Positions 8,652-18,113 of a stretch of 32,536 nucleotides of DNA are shown one piece after another. The position numbers were made by a program, and so were the translations under genes. The stretch covers positions 1 to 32,536 of the forward strand of contig CAMBLS010000007.1 in the NCBI GenBank assembly GCA_945868485.1, read 5' to 3'. Source of the stretch: an uncultured Lachnospiraceae bacterium. Its GTDB lineage: Bacteria > Bacillota > Clostridia > Lachnospirales > Lachnospiraceae. The notes under the pieces were generated by a model. It saw only the letters and a list, made by a program, of their open reading frames with translations. It was not told where the DNA came from and made no database searches. Within the stretch, counting starts at the first letter, position 1. Each line of letters starts with the position of its first letter.

Positions 8652-10293
8652 ACCATGCGCTCTCCTTTTCGCAGGATTCTGCTTCAAAATTAATCTGAAT
8701 CTGACCATCGACCAGTTCTGCGACAGAACATTTCTGAAACGCCTCTTTGGTTTCCGGAAAATCCTCTCTTATATGTGCACCTCTTGTTTCCTCTCTTGCC
8801 ATTGCTGAACACAGGATAGCTTTGGCAAGCAACAGCATAGAATCAATACGATAGTTCTCATACAAAGACACAGTGTGGTCAAACTTTATGGACTTCATCA
8901 CATTCAGATAAAGGTCCATTGCTTCCAGCCCCTCCGAAAGACCCTTCCGATTCCTTGTAATACCCAAGTTATCATTCATAATCTCTGCCAGATTCCTCAA
9001 AATGTATACACTGGGGAACTGGCTCCTGCTCTCTTTAATACGATTTAACAAGGCCTCTTCCTGCTCAATGTAGGATGCAAAGTTCTCTACACGGACTTTG
9101 ACAGCTTCTTCTCTATGAATCGCTTCTGCCGCCACTCTTCCGGAATAAACAGCTGCCATAAGGGAATTTCCTCCCAGCCGGTTGGCCCCGTGGTATTTCG
9201 ATGCACATTCCCCCACCGCATATAGACGAAGAATATTCGTCCTATGGTTCCGATCTACCCGAATACCACCCATAAAAAAGTGAATGGATGGCGCAACAGG
9301 GATAGGTTCTTTGGTGACATCCAGTCCGATATAGTCTTTACAAAGCTGATAAACCTCCTCCAGCCGTTCATGGATCAACTTTTCCCCGAGAAAGGAAATA
9401 TCGAGATATACCTGGGACGGACAATCATAGATGCAGCGGGAAACAATATCTCTGGACATCAGATTTCCCTTCGGACCGTATTTATCCTCCATGAAATAAA
9501 CTCGTTTTTCTCCGTCCAGATAGTAGAGCCGCCCACCCTCACCCCGGGCTCCTTCTGTAATGAGCATTCGCTTATAATCTGTTTCAATGGTGGTAGGATG
9601 ATACTGGATAAATTCCAAATTTCTCAGCTGTACCCCCTGAGAAAACAGACGCCCCGCTGCATAACCGTCACACAGTTCGGAACCGGTAGTTTTTCCAAAA
9701 AGCTTATTCTGTCCACCAGTGGCCAAAATAACTGCATCTGCATAAATTGCCTGAAGTACTCCGGTAAAGTACTGACAAAATAATGCGCCATAACATACCC
9801 CGTCCCTGATAAGCCCCGAATAAAAATGAAGCCCCAGCCTTCGCTGAATCCTGCCGTCAATCTCATACTCCCGGCACTTCTGAACGAGTGCTGTAACGAT
9901 TTGTTTCCCGGTTGAAGCTCCCGCATAAGCGGTTCTTTTACGGCTCTGACCGCCAAAAGCTCTCAGACTAATTGCACCGTCTTCCTTTCGGTTAAAGACA
10001 ACTCCCATCTGCTCCAACCATCGAAGATTCTCCGGCGCTCTTTCACAGAATTGCCGAACATCATCTTCATTTTCCAGATAACAGCCGCCTTTGATGGTAT
10101 CCATGGCATGGTGTACATAGGAATCATCCTCTCCGGCAGTACCTACTGCCGCATTGATTCCTCCCGCTGCCATTACCGACTGTGCTCGTTCAGACGGATA
10201 AGGTGAAACCAAAACCACATGATTCCCCATATCAGCTGACGCAATTGCCGCAGCTAGCCCAGAGATTCCAGACCCAATGATTAATATTTTCAT
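8623..10293 (-). CDS. frdA: Fumarate reductase/succinate dehydrogenase flavoprotein subunit
   Basis: Rossmann GSGISGLAAA, GGINAAVGTAGEDDSYVHHAMDT (flavin-binding His region), YHPTT, GEGGR, HFFMGGIRVD. RBS GGAGGGTG before MKILIIGSG at 10293. Confidence 0.95.
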   Translation of the reverse strand: MKILIIGSGISGLAAAIASADMGNHVVLVSPYPSERAQSVMAAGGINAAVGTAGEDDSYVHHAMDTIKGGCYLENEDDVRQFCERAPENLRWLEQMGVVFNRKEDGAISLRAFGGQSRKRTAYAGASTGKQIVTALVQKCREYEIDGRIQRRLGLHFYSGLIRDGVCYGALFCQYFTGVLQAIYADAVILATGGQNKLFGKTTGSELCDGYAAGRLFSQGVQLRNLEFIQYHPTTIETDYKRMLITEGARGEGGRLYYLDGEKRVYFMEDKYGPKGNLMSRDIVSRCIYDCPSQVYLDISFLGEKLIHERLEEVYQLCKDYIGLDVTKEPIPVAPSIHFFMGGIRVDRNHRTNILRLYAVGECASKYHGANRLGGNSLMAAVYSGRVAAEAIHREEAVKVRVENFASYIEQEEALLNRIKESRSQFPSVYILRNLAEIMNDNLGITRNRKGLSEGLEAMDLYLNVMKSIKFDHTVSLYENYRIDSMLLLAKAILCSAMAREETRGAHIREDFPETKEAFQKCSVAELVDGQIQINFEAESCEKESAWYENSDKKTG

Positions 10294-10298
10294 AAATT

Positions 10299-10862
10299 TC
10301 ACCCTCCGAATCCAGTCCAAAGAGCAACAAATCTCGTCAACGCAACCATTGTAATGACCAGAAGCAGCCCGCAGAAAATCCCCAAAAGCCAATCAACCCG
10401 CTTCTGTACAGCGTCAGAACGAATCATTCCCATAGAAATCAAGCTGCGGCTAAACGATACTCCCAAGTGGGCAAAAATTGCTCCAAAGAACAAAAACTCT
10501 GTTATAAGAAGAAAGCATTTGTCAACTGAAGAGAGCGCCATACCGGTGACAATAAACCCAAATGCCTTTGTATGTAAGTGCAGCACAGCAATGATTACAA
10601 GCCCGCTGGCACGCTGCAATATGACCCGTCTGTTTTGCTTTTTATATTTCGAAAAATCAGCGCCGTCATGGAAAAAAAGCACAAGTATCAGACTGAGCAT
10701 GACATGGATTGCTACAGCAGCAGCCGTTTGGTGGGCAAGTCCCTTGCAGATGGAATAATCGTACCATCCTGTCAACATGGAATAACACATAGTCCCCAGA
10801 TGTCCCAGCAGGAATCCTATGATTATCCATGAACAAATTGTGTTAAATTTTTTTAAAAACAT
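10299..10862 (-). CDS. frdC: Fumarate reductase/succinate dehydrogenase cytochrome b-type membrane subunit
   Basis: About 190 aa with five hydrophobic segments and conserved-looking His residues, immediately upstream of frdA. RBS GGAGG 5 nt before ATG at 10862. Confidence 0.85.
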   Translation of the reverse strand: MFLKKFNTICSWIIIGFLLGHLGTMCYSMLTGWYDYSICKGLAHQTAAAVAIHVMLSLILVLFFHDGADFSKYKKQNRRVILQRASGLVIIAVLHLHTKAFGFIVTGMALSSVDKCFLLITEFLFFGAIFAHLGVSFSRSLISMGMIRSDAVQKRVDWLLGIFCGLLLVITMVALTRFVALWTGFGG

Positions 10863-10955
10863 TTCTACCTCCACATCAATTTACTCCAGCGAATCATGTA
10901 AAAAAGCACAATAAACCATAACGAAATTATAACCTTTCCATTCTCCATTTATTGG

Positions 10956-12713
10956 TTATATTCTATATTCTATTCCCTTTTTACACTGCTCTTTGTATTC
11001 CAGACAGAGCATGGTAATATCATCAAACTGCGGGACATCTCCTACGAACAGATCTACATCCCCTTTCACTCTCTTCAGCAGCACTTCCGGCGTAGTGTCC
11101 TTATTCCGATTCAGACATTGACACAGTCTTTCACTTCCATACAACTCACTATTTGCATTGGTGGCTTCCGGCACTCCATCTGTATAGAGAAACAATCTGT
11201 CACCCACTTCGAGTTGTACACTTTCTTCCTTGTATTGCATCTGTTCCATGCCCGCCAGGACAAAACCGGCTTTCACTTTATACGGCTCAAAGTTATCATT
11301 CTTCCGACAAATATAGGGTATCTCATGCCCTGCATTCACATAACGCAATTCTCCGGTCACCAAATCCAGAACTCCTTCAAATGCCGTGATGAACATGCCC
11401 TCGCTATTGGAAGCACACAACAGATTATTCACATCGGTAAATACATCCCCCAGGGATCCCTTAGGCTGGGTATGATCTTTGATCAATGTTTTGCCAATCA
11501 CCATAAATAAAGCTGCCGGAACCCCTTTTCCGGATACATCTGCCATCACAACTGCCAGATGTGTATCATCTACCATAAAGAAATCATAAAAGTCACCGCC
11601 CACCTCTTTTGCCGGGTTCATAGTGGCATATATATCAAATTCATTCCGATCCGGGAATGCCGGAAAAGTACTTGGCAGCATAGAGGACTGAATATGTGTC
11701 GCCACATCCAGTTCCGCCCCTATACGTTCTTTCTCCGCAGTAACCTTGGTTAAATGCTCCATATACTCATCCAAATCCGTAATCATACGCACATACGATT
11801 TTGCCAGATTTCCCACTTCCATATGGTCATTCACATACGGAGCACAGGCATCTTTAAAATCTTTAGAATTAAGTTTCTCTCCTCCCAGCTGTACATAATT
11901 ATTGGCGAGATGTGCCAGTTTTTCAATAGGAACCGTAATCCGTTTCTCCATATAAAGCAAAAAAGCAATTTCCACCAGAAAAAATATATTAATCGTGGTG
12001 GCTATATTGGTCCAAATTCTGGTCCATAAATACTGAGGTTGTGTAGAAACATGCACAGCCTCTCTCCAGGAAGTAATTCCCGTCAAAAAAGCTGCCAGGA
12101 GCACCAGCATCAAAAAAATCAATATCAAGCGCTCATTTAAAGAAATGTGGCGTTCCCGCCAGACAGACACTAGCGTAAATAACGGCAATCCCAACACATA
12201 ACAAAAATCCAGATTGTTCAAAAACATCATGAACGTGGCCTTGGAAAATACCTCTGTAATTCCAAAGGCTTTCATCTCCATTCCCAAAAGAATTGTAACT
12301 ACTGCTGAATCCACCAAAATAATCAACATGTATTTCAACACATGGGCTGTGGTGTCCATCTTCGGAAATGATGGCTTTTCTTCTCCACGTAAAGGTATGC
12401 GATACCACAACAGATATGGCAATATTCCCATCAAAAACTGAATCGGGAAACTACAGATGCACATACTTAGGGAATATCCCGTTCCTATGTCTGCAATCAA
12501 ATTTGCCACAGCACACCCTAATGCACCCCAGAAACCATATATCATCCCAAAGAGCGGTGGAAACACCGCTGCAGGTCGCATTTCTGCTACAGGCATCAGG
12601 GAAAAAAAGTGCCGAACCGGCATAGTGACAATAAAATACACCACTGCCGACAGGATAAAATACTGTAATCCTTTTTTCCAGTTTAAATTCTCTCCCGTAA
12701 TATTTTGTGCCAT
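10956..12713 (-). CDS. Membrane-bound SpoIIE/RsbU-type PP2C serine phosphatase
   Basis: N-terminal multi-TM module, linker, then EVGGDFYDFF, ADVSGKGVPAALFM, NAGHEIPYI, LYTDGVPEATN and FDDITMLCLE, a classic SpoIIE phosphatase. RBS AGGAGAAGAGAT before MAQNITGEN at 12713. Confidence 0.93.
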   Translation of the reverse strand: MAQNITGENLNWKKGLQYFILSAVVYFIVTMPVRHFFSLMPVAEMRPAAVFPPLFGMIYGFWGALGCAVANLIADIGTGYSLSMCICSFPIQFLMGILPYLLWYRIPLRGEEKPSFPKMDTTAHVLKYMLIILVDSAVVTILLGMEMKAFGITEVFSKATFMMFLNNLDFCYVLGLPLFTLVSVWRERHISLNERLILIFLMLVLLAAFLTGITSWREAVHVSTQPQYLWTRIWTNIATTINIFFLVEIAFLLYMEKRITVPIEKLAHLANNYVQLGGEKLNSKDFKDACAPYVNDHMEVGNLAKSYVRMITDLDEYMEHLTKVTAEKERIGAELDVATHIQSSMLPSTFPAFPDRNEFDIYATMNPAKEVGGDFYDFFMVDDTHLAVVMADVSGKGVPAALFMVIGKTLIKDHTQPKGSLGDVFTDVNNLLCASNSEGMFITAFEGVLDLVTGELRYVNAGHEIPYICRKNDNFEPYKVKAGFVLAGMEQMQYKEESVQLEVGDRLFLYTDGVPEATNANSELYGSERLCQCLNRNKDTTPEVLLKRVKGDVDLFVGDVPQFDDITMLCLEYKEQCKKGIEYRI

Positions 12714-12759
12714 ATCTCTTCTCCTATCTCCAAACAAATGCCACCGGACATATTTTTTA

Positions 12760-14772
12760 TTACGGTTCAACTATATTAAAGTATTTATAGTCACTAATTG
12801 TCTCGATTGCATCAGTAAGTTTTTTCAGATAACTCTCATCTCCTTCCTGAACAATCAAATCTGATATTTTATCTGCATTTTTTGAAATGATTGCTAACAA
12901 TCCCATCTTATTTGTTGTCCATGTAACATCTGCCTCCTCTAATGATGTATTTTTCTGATACATGACAACACCATTTTTAACAATCAACACATAATTTTTA
13001 TCCGGAAGAACAAGATTTGCTGTAAAGCTAAGGTCTTGCACCTTCGTTGTATCTACCAGAATTCCTATGTATTCCAATATCATCTCTGGTGTCATGTGAC
13101 TTACTGCTTCACCACTAGAAGACGCTCGCGTATCCGGATCCGTATTTGTCCCATTTCTAAGCTCCTGCGCCGCACTAAAATATGCATTTCTCCATGGTCC
13201 TGACTCTGCCTGGTATCCAAGCTGCTCAAGGGCATCTGCACATAAATATCGGGCATCTGTATTAGTTGGATCGGCATATACAAGCAAATTGGTAATCTCT
13301 GCTACCCATTGATATTCACCCTTGTCATAGTCCGCTTTTGCTTTTTTAAGAACCTCATTAATATCACCAAAATATTCTACATATTTTTTGGCTGACTCAC
13401 TTGGCTGTAGTTCAGCCAAATGTACGGGGTTTGCATCATACCATCCCATATATTTTTCATATACTGCTTTTGAATTATGAGCTACGGTTCCATAATACTG
13501 TCTGGTATACCAAACCTTCTCAAATTCTTCAGGCAACCTAATCATGTTGGCAATCTCAGCCTCCGTGTAACCCTCGTTAATATATAGAAGCGTCTGGTCA
13601 TTAATGTACTTATAAACAGCTGCCGTATTGGTGATATATTCCTTTATCGTATCATTTTCCCAATGTGGCCAGTTATGTGACTGAAACACCACTTCCGCTT
13701 CATCGCCATACAAACTCAGTGATTCCATAAGATATTCAGCCCATGCATTACCATCTCTGACCTGGGCACCACGCAGGGTATACAGATTGTGAAGTGTACC
13801 TGTACAATTTTCTGCCATCCAAAGGGCTTTTTTATCAGCAATCCACATATTCATTTCAGCAGGTGCTTCTGTTCCCGGAGTAAGCTGAAACTCAATCTCA
13901 ACACCATCTATCGTATGTTTTTCACCTGTTTGAGTAATATTTAATGTTGGGGAAATATATGAGGTTATTCCCTTCGACTGCCCCATTCCTATACCAATAC
14001 ACAGGGAACCTTTTTCACCCGGTTCAAGAATGGTTCCATACTGATAGCTGGCCCTTCTTGCCATAGCAGTACCTGCATAAACATTTTCGCTAACTGCATG
14101 CTCTTCAAAACCATCAGGTGCTATCACTTCTACATTACCTGCTAATACATCTTCTTCTGAAATAACACCCTTTACTCCGCCATAATGATCTATATGGGAA
14201 TGGCTGTAAATGACAGCTTTTATTGGATATTCGCCTAATTCCTCCGTCACAAGTTCTAAAGCCGCTTTTGAGCACTCCACTGACATGAGAGGATCCACAA
14301 CAATCCACCCTGTTTCCCCTTTAATAAATGTGATATTTGCCATATCGTATCCGCGCACTTGGTAAATGCCCTCAGCCACCTCAAATAAGCCATAGATATG
14401 GTTTAGTTGGGTATTCCTCCAAAGGCTCGGATTCGCTGTATCCGGTGAGTCACTCTCAACAAAGGAATATGCTGTCTGGCTCCAAATAACCTTTCCATTT
14501 TCATCTTTAATATCAAGCGTTTCCGGAGCTGCGATAAGTCCTCTTGTTGCATTCTCAAATTCATCCTTGTCGTCAAAATCCAGCAAGGCATATACTTCAT
14601 TATTTAGATCAATGGTATATTGAGATGCTCCTTTGACTTCCCCATTCAGTCCCAAATCTTCAGATGGGATATCTGGATTTTTTACCGATTCCTGATGGTT
14701 GCATCCCATCACTCCTGCTACCATGGATACTGCAATAAAAATTGCACTTAATTTTGAAATTTTCTTTTTCAT
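12760..14772 (-). CDS. Alkyl-sulfatase-like metallo-beta-lactamase-fold hydrolase (SdsA1/BDS1 family), predicted lipoprotein
   Basis: Signal peptide ending VMGC; GIYQVRGYDMANITFIKGETGWIVVDPLMS; HSHIDHYGG; WMAENCTGTLHNLYTLRGAQVRD; QSHNWPHW; C-terminal dimerisation and SCP2-like regions. Confidence 0.92.
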   Translation of the reverse strand: MKKKISKLSAIFIAVSMVAGVMGCNHQESVKNPDIPSEDLGLNGEVKGASQYTIDLNNEVYALLDFDDKDEFENATRGLIAAPETLDIKDENGKVIWSQTAYSFVESDSPDTANPSLWRNTQLNHIYGLFEVAEGIYQVRGYDMANITFIKGETGWIVVDPLMSVECSKAALELVTEELGEYPIKAVIYSHSHIDHYGGVKGVISEEDVLAGNVEVIAPDGFEEHAVSENVYAGTAMARRASYQYGTILEPGEKGSLCIGIGMGQSKGITSYISPTLNITQTGEKHTIDGVEIEFQLTPGTEAPAEMNMWIADKKALWMAENCTGTLHNLYTLRGAQVRDGNAWAEYLMESLSLYGDEAEVVFQSHNWPHWENDTIKEYITNTAAVYKYINDQTLLYINEGYTEAEIANMIRLPEEFEKVWYTRQYYGTVAHNSKAVYEKYMGWYDANPVHLAELQPSESAKKYVEYFGDINEVLKKAKADYDKGEYQWVAEITNLLVYADPTNTDARYLCADALEQLGYQAESGPWRNAYFSAAQELRNGTNTDPDTRASSSGEAVSHMTPEMILEYIGILVDTTKVQDLSFTANLVLPDKNYVLIVKNGVVMYQKNTSLEEADVTWTTNKMGLLAIISKNADKISDLIVQEGDESYLKKLTDAIETISDYKYFNIVEP

Positions 14773-14969
14773 CTTCCCTCCTGCTTTGCTTAATGTCTGC
14801 TCATTACGAACTTATTTCTCTACTCCATCAGACAATATCAGCTAAAAAATGTTCCAATGTGCTTAAGCAACATCATCTTTAATAATATAATGCTCCTTTT
14901 GTCACAATTTTCCTGCATTTATTTTAATATTTTTTATTATTCTTTTCAATAACTCTTCAAAATAAATAA

Positions 14970-14986
14970 GGCTGCACAAAGCAGCC
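14970..14986 (-). terminator. Rho-independent terminator for the EamA gene
   Basis: Minus strand: GGCTGC-TTTGT-GCAGCC followed by TTATTTATTTT. Confidence 0.7.
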
Positions 14987-15004
14987 CCATCTCATAACCA
15001 CTAT

Positions 15005-15904
15005 TTATTTTTCACTGTTACAATTCTTTTTTGTGTTCACATTTATGAGTACAATCGACCCCAGCACCAGACAAATCCCAATCAAATTCTGAAGTGTCAT
15101 TTCTTCCTTATACATAAACACACCAACCAGTGTCGCTACCACCGGCTCAATGGATGCCAGCACTGATGCTGTTCCGTTTTCCATTCCCTTAAGCCCCTTG
15201 GTATAACTTAAATAAGGAAGTAAAGTTACCACCAGTACCAAAAGCACCGTTTTAATCAAAAGTCCTGCGCTGCTTCCCAGTGTCACAAAAACGGCCCCTG
15301 CATCCACAAAAGAGAAGGTTGCAATTGTTGCAAAGAGAAATGTATAAAAAGAAATTGTGGCAGAACTATAATTTCTTTCCAATGCATACCTTCCGAAAAT
15401 ACTGTAAAGAGCGTATCCAAATCCGGCACCTAATCCATACAGAATTCCTGTAGCAGAAAGTGTTCCACCGCCACCCACAATTCCGGACACGAACGCACAT
15501 CCTACAAAAGCAAGTCCAAGGGCAGCCAACTTTCTTCCTGACAGTCTTTCCTTAAATAATACAGCGGACATCAGCATCACAAATGTTGGTGCCGTATAAA
15601 GCAGTACTGCTGCCACTGACAGAGAAGTAAGCGTCATGGTCTTAAAATAACAATAATTAAAAAATGCCACGCTGAAAGCACCTGTCCCAACAAAACACCA
15701 AATATCCTTAAGCCTGATCTTAAGTGCCTTCCTGTCAAAAACAAGAAGTCCTGTCAGCATACATATAAAAGCAACTGCTCCACGGATAAAACAAATATCC
15801 ATGGAGCCAAGCCCTACTATATTTAAAGTTCTTACCAGCAGCCCCATAAAGCCCCAAAGGCTTCCTGCTGCCAACACATAAATTGCCGAAAACTTATTCT
15901 TCAT
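15005..15904 (-). CDS. DMT-superfamily EamA-type transporter
   Basis: About 300 aa with ten TM segments and two EamA repeats (GSLWGFMGLLVR..., LGAGFGYALYSIFGRYAL...). Start overlaps the putP 3' end. Confidence 0.88.
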   Translation of the reverse strand: MKNKFSAIYVLAAGSLWGFMGLLVRTLNIVGLGSMDICFIRGAVAFICMLTGLLVFDRKALKIRLKDIWCFVGTGAFSVAFFNYCYFKTMTLTSLSVAAVLLYTAPTFVMLMSAVLFKERLSGRKLAALGLAFVGCAFVSGIVGGGGTLSATGILYGLGAGFGYALYSIFGRYALERNYSSATISFYTFLFATIATFSFVDAGAVFVTLGSSAGLLIKTVLLVLVVTLLPYLSYTKGLKGMENGTASVLASIEPVVATLVGVFMYKEEMTLQNLIGICLVLGSIVLINVNTKKNCNSEK

Positions 15905-17444
15905 CAAAATTAATTCTTCTCATACTTACATCATCAAATTCTTCATTCATTTCTTCTGAAGGTGCAGGTGTCACAAGGCTGACAATAACAATTGCAAGAA
16001 GACTCACTACGAAGCCGACTGCCAGCGAATAAAGCCCTGTTGCACTTCCAAGAGTGCTGCCTCCCACAAACGGTATGTAATCCCAGATGATTACTGTCAG
16101 TGCTCCTGACACAATACCTGCAACCGCTCCCTGGAAGTTAGTACGCTTCCAGTAAAGAGAAAGAAGAACGGTAGGCCCGAATGCGGCGCCTAAACCTGCC
16201 CATGCGTTGGAAACCAGACCCATAATAGAACTGTTGGGATCAAGGGCAATCAAATAAGCAAGAATAGCAATAACAACTACAGTAATTTTACTGATTTTGA
16301 ATACTGTCTCATCCTTTGCATCCTTTTTAACAATTCCCTTCACAATGTCCTCTGCAACACTGGATGCGCTTACAAGGAGCTGTGAATCTGCAGTGGACAT
16401 GATTGCTGCAAGAATACCACACAGGAAAATACCTGCAATAATCGGAGCTTTAATATCCCCTGCAAAAAGTTTAATAATCATATTGATAAATACCTTTTCT
16501 TCCTCACCACCTGTAAGGACATCGGGGAACAGATAAGCACGTCCCACAATACCAATTACACATGCAAGCACGAGAGAAAGGAAAACCCAGATAATTGCAA
16601 CTCCCTTGGACTTATTCAATTCCTTTTCATTCTTGACTGCCATAAATCGAACCAGAATATGCGGCATACCACAGTAACCAAGTCCCCACGCAAGACCGGA
16701 AATAATATCTACTGCCCTGTAAGGCTCACCGCCATTGGAAAATAAGCTTAAGAAGGCTGCCGAACCACCTGCAACCCCGCTTGCGTCAATGGCATCCACA
16801 ACATTAGCAGGTCCCACCAAGCCAAGTGCTACAATCGGAACTACCAAAAGTGCAATCAGCATCAATGTTCCCTGAATAAAATCAGTAGTACATACTGCAA
16901 GGAAACCGCCCAAGAATGTATAAGCAAGAATTACGATTGCTCCTATAGTAAGCGCAATTCTGTAATCTACATTAAATACGGAATTAAAAAGCTTACCTCC
17001 TGCTGCCAGTGCGGATGCAGTATACACCAGGAAAAACACTACAATGGTAACAGATGAAATAAAAAGTAGCACTCTCTTTTTGTCATGAAATCTATTCTCG
17101 AAATATGTAGGGAGTGTCAGTGCATTATTTGCACGAATGGTATATCTCCTTAGTCTCCCTGAAATAAAAATCCAGTTTAAAACAGTTCCGATAAATAAAC
17201 CGATTGCAATCCATGCCTGTCCGGTTCCCAACGCATAGATAGAACCCGGCAGCCCCATCAAGAGCCATCCGCTCATATCTGAAGCCTGTGCAGACAATGC
17301 CGCTACCCAGCCGCCTAACTTTCTTCCGCCCAGGAAATAATCCTCTGTACTGTTATTCTTTCTTGAATACACTGCTCCAACTACGATCATTGCGAGTAAA
17401 TACAACCCAAATGCCACAATGATCCAACCCATAGAATCACTCAT
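15894..17444 (-). CDS. putP: Sodium/proline symporter
   Basis: SSS-family motifs: STEDYFLGGRKLGGWVAALSAQASDMSGWLLMGLPG, GFLAVCTTDFIQGTLM, AAIMSTADSQLLVSASS. RBS GGAGGAG before MSDSMGW. Confidence 0.93.
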   Translation of the reverse strand: MSDSMGWIIVAFGLYLLAMIVVGAVYSRKNNSTEDYFLGGRKLGGWVAALSAQASDMSGWLLMGLPGSIYALGTGQAWIAIGLFIGTVLNWIFISGRLRRYTIRANNALTLPTYFENRFHDKKRVLLFISSVTIVVFFLVYTASALAAGGKLFNSVFNVDYRIALTIGAIVILAYTFLGGFLAVCTTDFIQGTLMLIALLVVPIVALGLVGPANVVDAIDASGVAGGSAAFLSLFSNGGEPYRAVDIISGLAWGLGYCGMPHILVRFMAVKNEKELNKSKGVAIIWVFLSLVLACVIGIVGRAYLFPDVLTGGEEEKVFINMIIKLFAGDIKAPIIAGIFLCGILAAIMSTADSQLLVSASSVAEDIVKGIVKKDAKDETVFKISKITVVVIAILAYLIALDPNSSIMGLVSNAWAGLGAAFGPTVLLSLYWKRTNFQGAVAGIVSGALTVIIWDYIPFVGGSTLGSATGLYSLAVGFVVSLLAIVIVSLVTPAPSEEMNEEFDDVSMRRINFDEE

Positions 17445-17493
17445 TTTTTCTCCTCCCGCTCTGCTCATTAAGAGCATTGCACGTTTTCTATAT

Positions 17494-17523
17494 ACTATAT
17501 ATGAATTTACCCTTGTCAGTCAA
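17494..17523 (-). promoter_or_regulatory. Likely promoter for putP
   Basis: Minus strand: TTGACT - 18 nt - TATAGT. Confidence 0.5.
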
Positions 17524-17551
17524 CCTAAAATTTATCCTGTTACTGTGCTAA

Positions 17552-18021
17552 AGTTAGAGTTCAGCTTTCTTGGGATACAAAGTCTGCCCGCTGTCATATT
17601 CTGCCCATGCCTATGACAGCTTTCGGGATTTTGGAAAACATTCGGGACAAATACCTATTAGCTGCTCCTTCTGGCAAACTTGAAGCCAATAGCCTGTAAA
17701 GATGCGACGAGCCTTTTAAAAAATTTTTTGAAAAATCAAGAAATTCATTTCAGAAAATGTACACACCAGTTTCAGTGTTCGAAGCGGAGCAAGTTTTGAA
17801 ACTGGTGTGTTTATGTCATATCTGAAATGGATTTCTTAGATTTCTCCAAAATTTTTTATAGGCTCTAGCACTTTATAGGCTATGGCTTCTTCAAACATGC
17901 CATTCGGACAGCAATATCTTTGTCCCGAATGTTTCTACAAATCCATCGAAAGGCAGTCAAAAGGCACGGGCAGAATATGACAGTGGGCAGACTTTATTTC
18001 CATGAAAGCCGAACTCTAACT
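17552..18021. repeat. 470-bp imperfect palindrome (long foldback inverted repeat)
   Basis: Arms of about 223 nt start and end with AGTTAGAGTTC.../...GAACTCTAACT. Perfect central stem ACACACCAGTTTCA (17761-17774)/TGAAACTGGTGTGT (17797-17810) around a 22-nt loop. Near-identical blocks such as GTCTGCCC(G/A)CTGTCATATTCTGCCC occur in both arms. No ORF. Confidence 0.93.
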
Positions 18022-18044
18022 GGTTAAAGCATTGCGCAAACTCA

Positions 18045-18074
18045 TTGACACTGTCCACGCACGCAACGTATAAT
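18045..18074 (+). promoter_or_regulatory. Consensus sigma-A-like promoter for the DUF1015 gene
   Basis: TTGACA (18045-18050) - 18 nt - TATAAT (18069-18074), 24 nt after the palindrome. Confidence 0.75.
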
Positions 18075-18113
18075 ACCTATAACTTAAGAAAAATTACTAA
18101 CGGAGGAAAACCT

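Noticed and set aside
9244-9783. 179 aa plus-strand ORF
   Set aside because: Antisense to the well-supported frdA gene; Cys/His-rich translation typical of reverse-frame artefacts.
17552-18021. Palindrome as a simple Rho-independent terminator for flanking genes
   Set aside because: It lies upstream of both divergent genes rather than after their stops, and is far too long.
17552-18021. Palindrome as a retron msr-msd or CRISPR-like array
   Set aside because: No reverse transcriptase or cas gene in the window, and there are no regularly spaced direct repeats.
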